Made by a program: the position numbers and the translations under genes
NCBI GenBank assembly: GCA_003136295.1
Contig: PLDZ01000059.1
Location: 1 to 6,828, forward strand
Source: Candidatus Dormiibacterota bacterium
GTDB lineage: Bacteria; Chloroflexota; Dormibacteria; Aeolococcales; Aeolococcaceae
DNA length: 6,828 bases
Reading direction: 5' to 3'
The notes under the pieces: model-generated
Database searches by the model: none
Told to the model about the DNA's origin: nothing
The model's input: the letters and a program-made list of their open reading frames with translations, nothing else
Part shown: piece after piece, positions 6,243 through 6,828 of the stretch
How the letters are laid out: each line of letters starts with the position of its first letter
How positions within the stretch are numbered: the stretch's first letter is position 1

Positions 6243-6340
6243 GACCTCACTCGGCAGGCCTTGATCCGTTCGCGCGCGCCGACGTCCATGTCGAAGTCCC
6301 CGCTGTTCGCACCGTCATACTCTGCCATGGCGATTGGCAT
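6239..6340 (-). CDS. Possible 33-aa upstream ORF coupled to the dehydrogenase
   Basis: The ORF begins MPIAMAEYDGANSGDFDMDV and ends with a short basic tail. Its TGA overlaps the dehydrogenase ATG in an ATGA tetramer, the same coupling geometry seen between the paa genes. My hand count gives G/C of roughly 61, 48 and 79% at codon positions 1, 2 and 3, a pattern of real high-GC coding sequence. Against it, neither the ATG at 6340 nor the alternative at 6328 (29 aa) has an SD. The frame also continues upstream as a long shadow across the aminotransferase, and nothing in the peptide is recognisable. It may be a leader peptide, a small protein, or chance. Confidence 0.35.
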   Translation of the reverse strand: MPIAMAEYDGANSGDFDMDVGARERIKACRVRS

Positions 6341-6361
6341 AGTGGAGGAGTCCAGGACACC
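6243..6361. promoter_or_regulatory. Divergent intergenic region between dehydrogenase and aminotransferase
   Basis: These 119 bp must hold the promoters for both outward-facing genes unless one is read from further away. I see no good -35/-10 pair. CATACT at 6316-6321 and CATAGT at 6339-6344 are weak plus-strand -10 candidates. GGAGGAG at 6344-6350 and AGGA at 6354-6357 are SD candidates for the aminotransferase. The possible 33-codon ORF occupies most of the region on the minus strand. Confidence 0.4.
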
Positions 6362-6828
6362 ATGACCGTTCAAGTGGCGCAGAGCCGGATGACCAGCGAA
6401 GAGATCGCGCGGTTGTCGAGGGAGCACACGTTCTTCTCGTGGTCGGTGCAGGGCGCCGTCGATCCGATCGCCGTCGATCATGCCGAGGGCGTCTGGCTGT
6501 TCACCCCCGAAGGCAACCGCATTCTCGATTTCAACAGCCAGCTGATGTCCGTGAACATCGGTCATGGCGACCGGAGGGTTATCGACGCCATCGTCGAACA
6601 GGCCACCAGGCTGCAGTTCGTCCAGCCCGCGTTCGTCACAGAGATTCGCGCCCGTCTTGGCGAGAAGCTGACCGGGCTGCTGCCCGGCGATCTCGACAAA
6701 GTCTTCTTCACGCTCGGTGGCGCCGAGGCGATCGAGAACGCGATCAAGATCGCTCGCCAGTACACCGGCCGGTACAAGATCCTCGCTCGCTACCGCGCGT
6801 ATCACGGAGCCACGATGGGAGCGATGAC
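6362..6828 (+). CDS. Class III PLP-dependent aminotransferase (C-terminal part off window)
   Basis: The class transfers an amino group, usually from an omega or alpha position, to a 2-oxoacid such as pyruvate. The visible 155 codons start MTVQVAQSRMTSEE. Motifs in order are FFSWSVQGA (24-32), GVWLFTPEGNRILDFNSQLM (43-62), NIGHGDRRVIDAI (65-77), the PLP phosphate loop TLGGAEAIENAIK (117-129) and the cofactor-stacking YHGAT (147-151). The Schiff-base lysine lies beyond the edge. The N-terminal pattern reminds me of taurine- or omega-amino-acid:pyruvate aminotransferases, but substrate assignment is not safe from this part. ATG 6362 is preceded by AGGA at 4 nt and GGAGGAG at about 11 nt; Met10 is a weaker alternative start. 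It diverges from the dehydrogenase and cupin genes and may share their pathway. Confidence 0.93.
   Translation, partial: MTVQVAQSRMTSEEIARLSREHTFFSWSVQGAVDPIAVDHAEGVWLFTPEGNRILDFNSQLMSVNIGHGDRRVIDAIVEQATRLQFVQPAFVTEIRARLGEKLTGLLPGDLDKVFFTLGGAEAIENAIKIARQYTGRYKILARYRAYHGATMGAM

Noticed and set aside
6239..6805. Full 188-codon minus-strand ORF over the aminotransferase start
   Set aside because: The part opposite the aminotransferase is a shadow frame with no recognisable content. Only the 33 codons in the intergenic gap were kept, as doubtful.

Overview
The window is high-GC bacterial DNA dominated by aromatic-compound catabolism. Third codon positions are strongly G/C, genes are tightly packed, GTG and TTG starts occur, and some starts have no Shine-Dalgarno (SD) sequence but a TANNNT -10 element just upstream. 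That start style is typical of actinobacteria (leaderless mRNAs), so an actinobacterium-like organism is my best guess. The window cannot fix the taxon.

Region 1 (1-3369, minus strand) is a paaA-B-C-D-E operon encoding the ring-1,2-phenylacetyl-CoA epoxidase. This is the oxygen-dependent step of the phenylacetyl-CoA pathway. PaaA is the diiron catalytic subunit, PaaC its structural partner, PaaB a small accessory subunit, PaaD a metal-centre maturation factor and PaaE the FAD/2Fe-2S reductase. A/B, B/C and C/D overlap by 4 nt and D/E are 4 nt apart. PaaE runs off the left edge before its ferredoxin domain.

Region 2 (3370-4489) starts head to head with paaA. It holds hpd, 4-hydroxyphenylpyruvate dioxygenase, the plus-strand gene that sends tyrosine carbon to homogentisate. 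Only 19 bp separate the two start codons. Those bases contain a near-symmetric -10 sequence readable on both strands, placed so that both transcripts would be leaderless or nearly so. This is the most interesting signal in the window.

Region 3 (4490-4820) holds a small hairpin and an unrecognised 71-aa acidic, helical protein on the plus strand.

Region 4 (4821-6340, minus strand) is a small gene set: possibly a 33-aa leader ORF, then a D-isomer-specific 2-hydroxyacid dehydrogenase with a variant Rossmann motif, then a single-domain cupin. Facing away from it is a class III PLP aminotransferase (from 6362, plus), cut by the right edge. An aminotransferase makes an oxo product and this dehydrogenase family reduces 2-oxoacids, so the two could share a pathway, but their substrates cannot be read from the sequence.

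I saw no rRNA, tRNA, mobile element, CRISPR array or clear intrinsic terminator.
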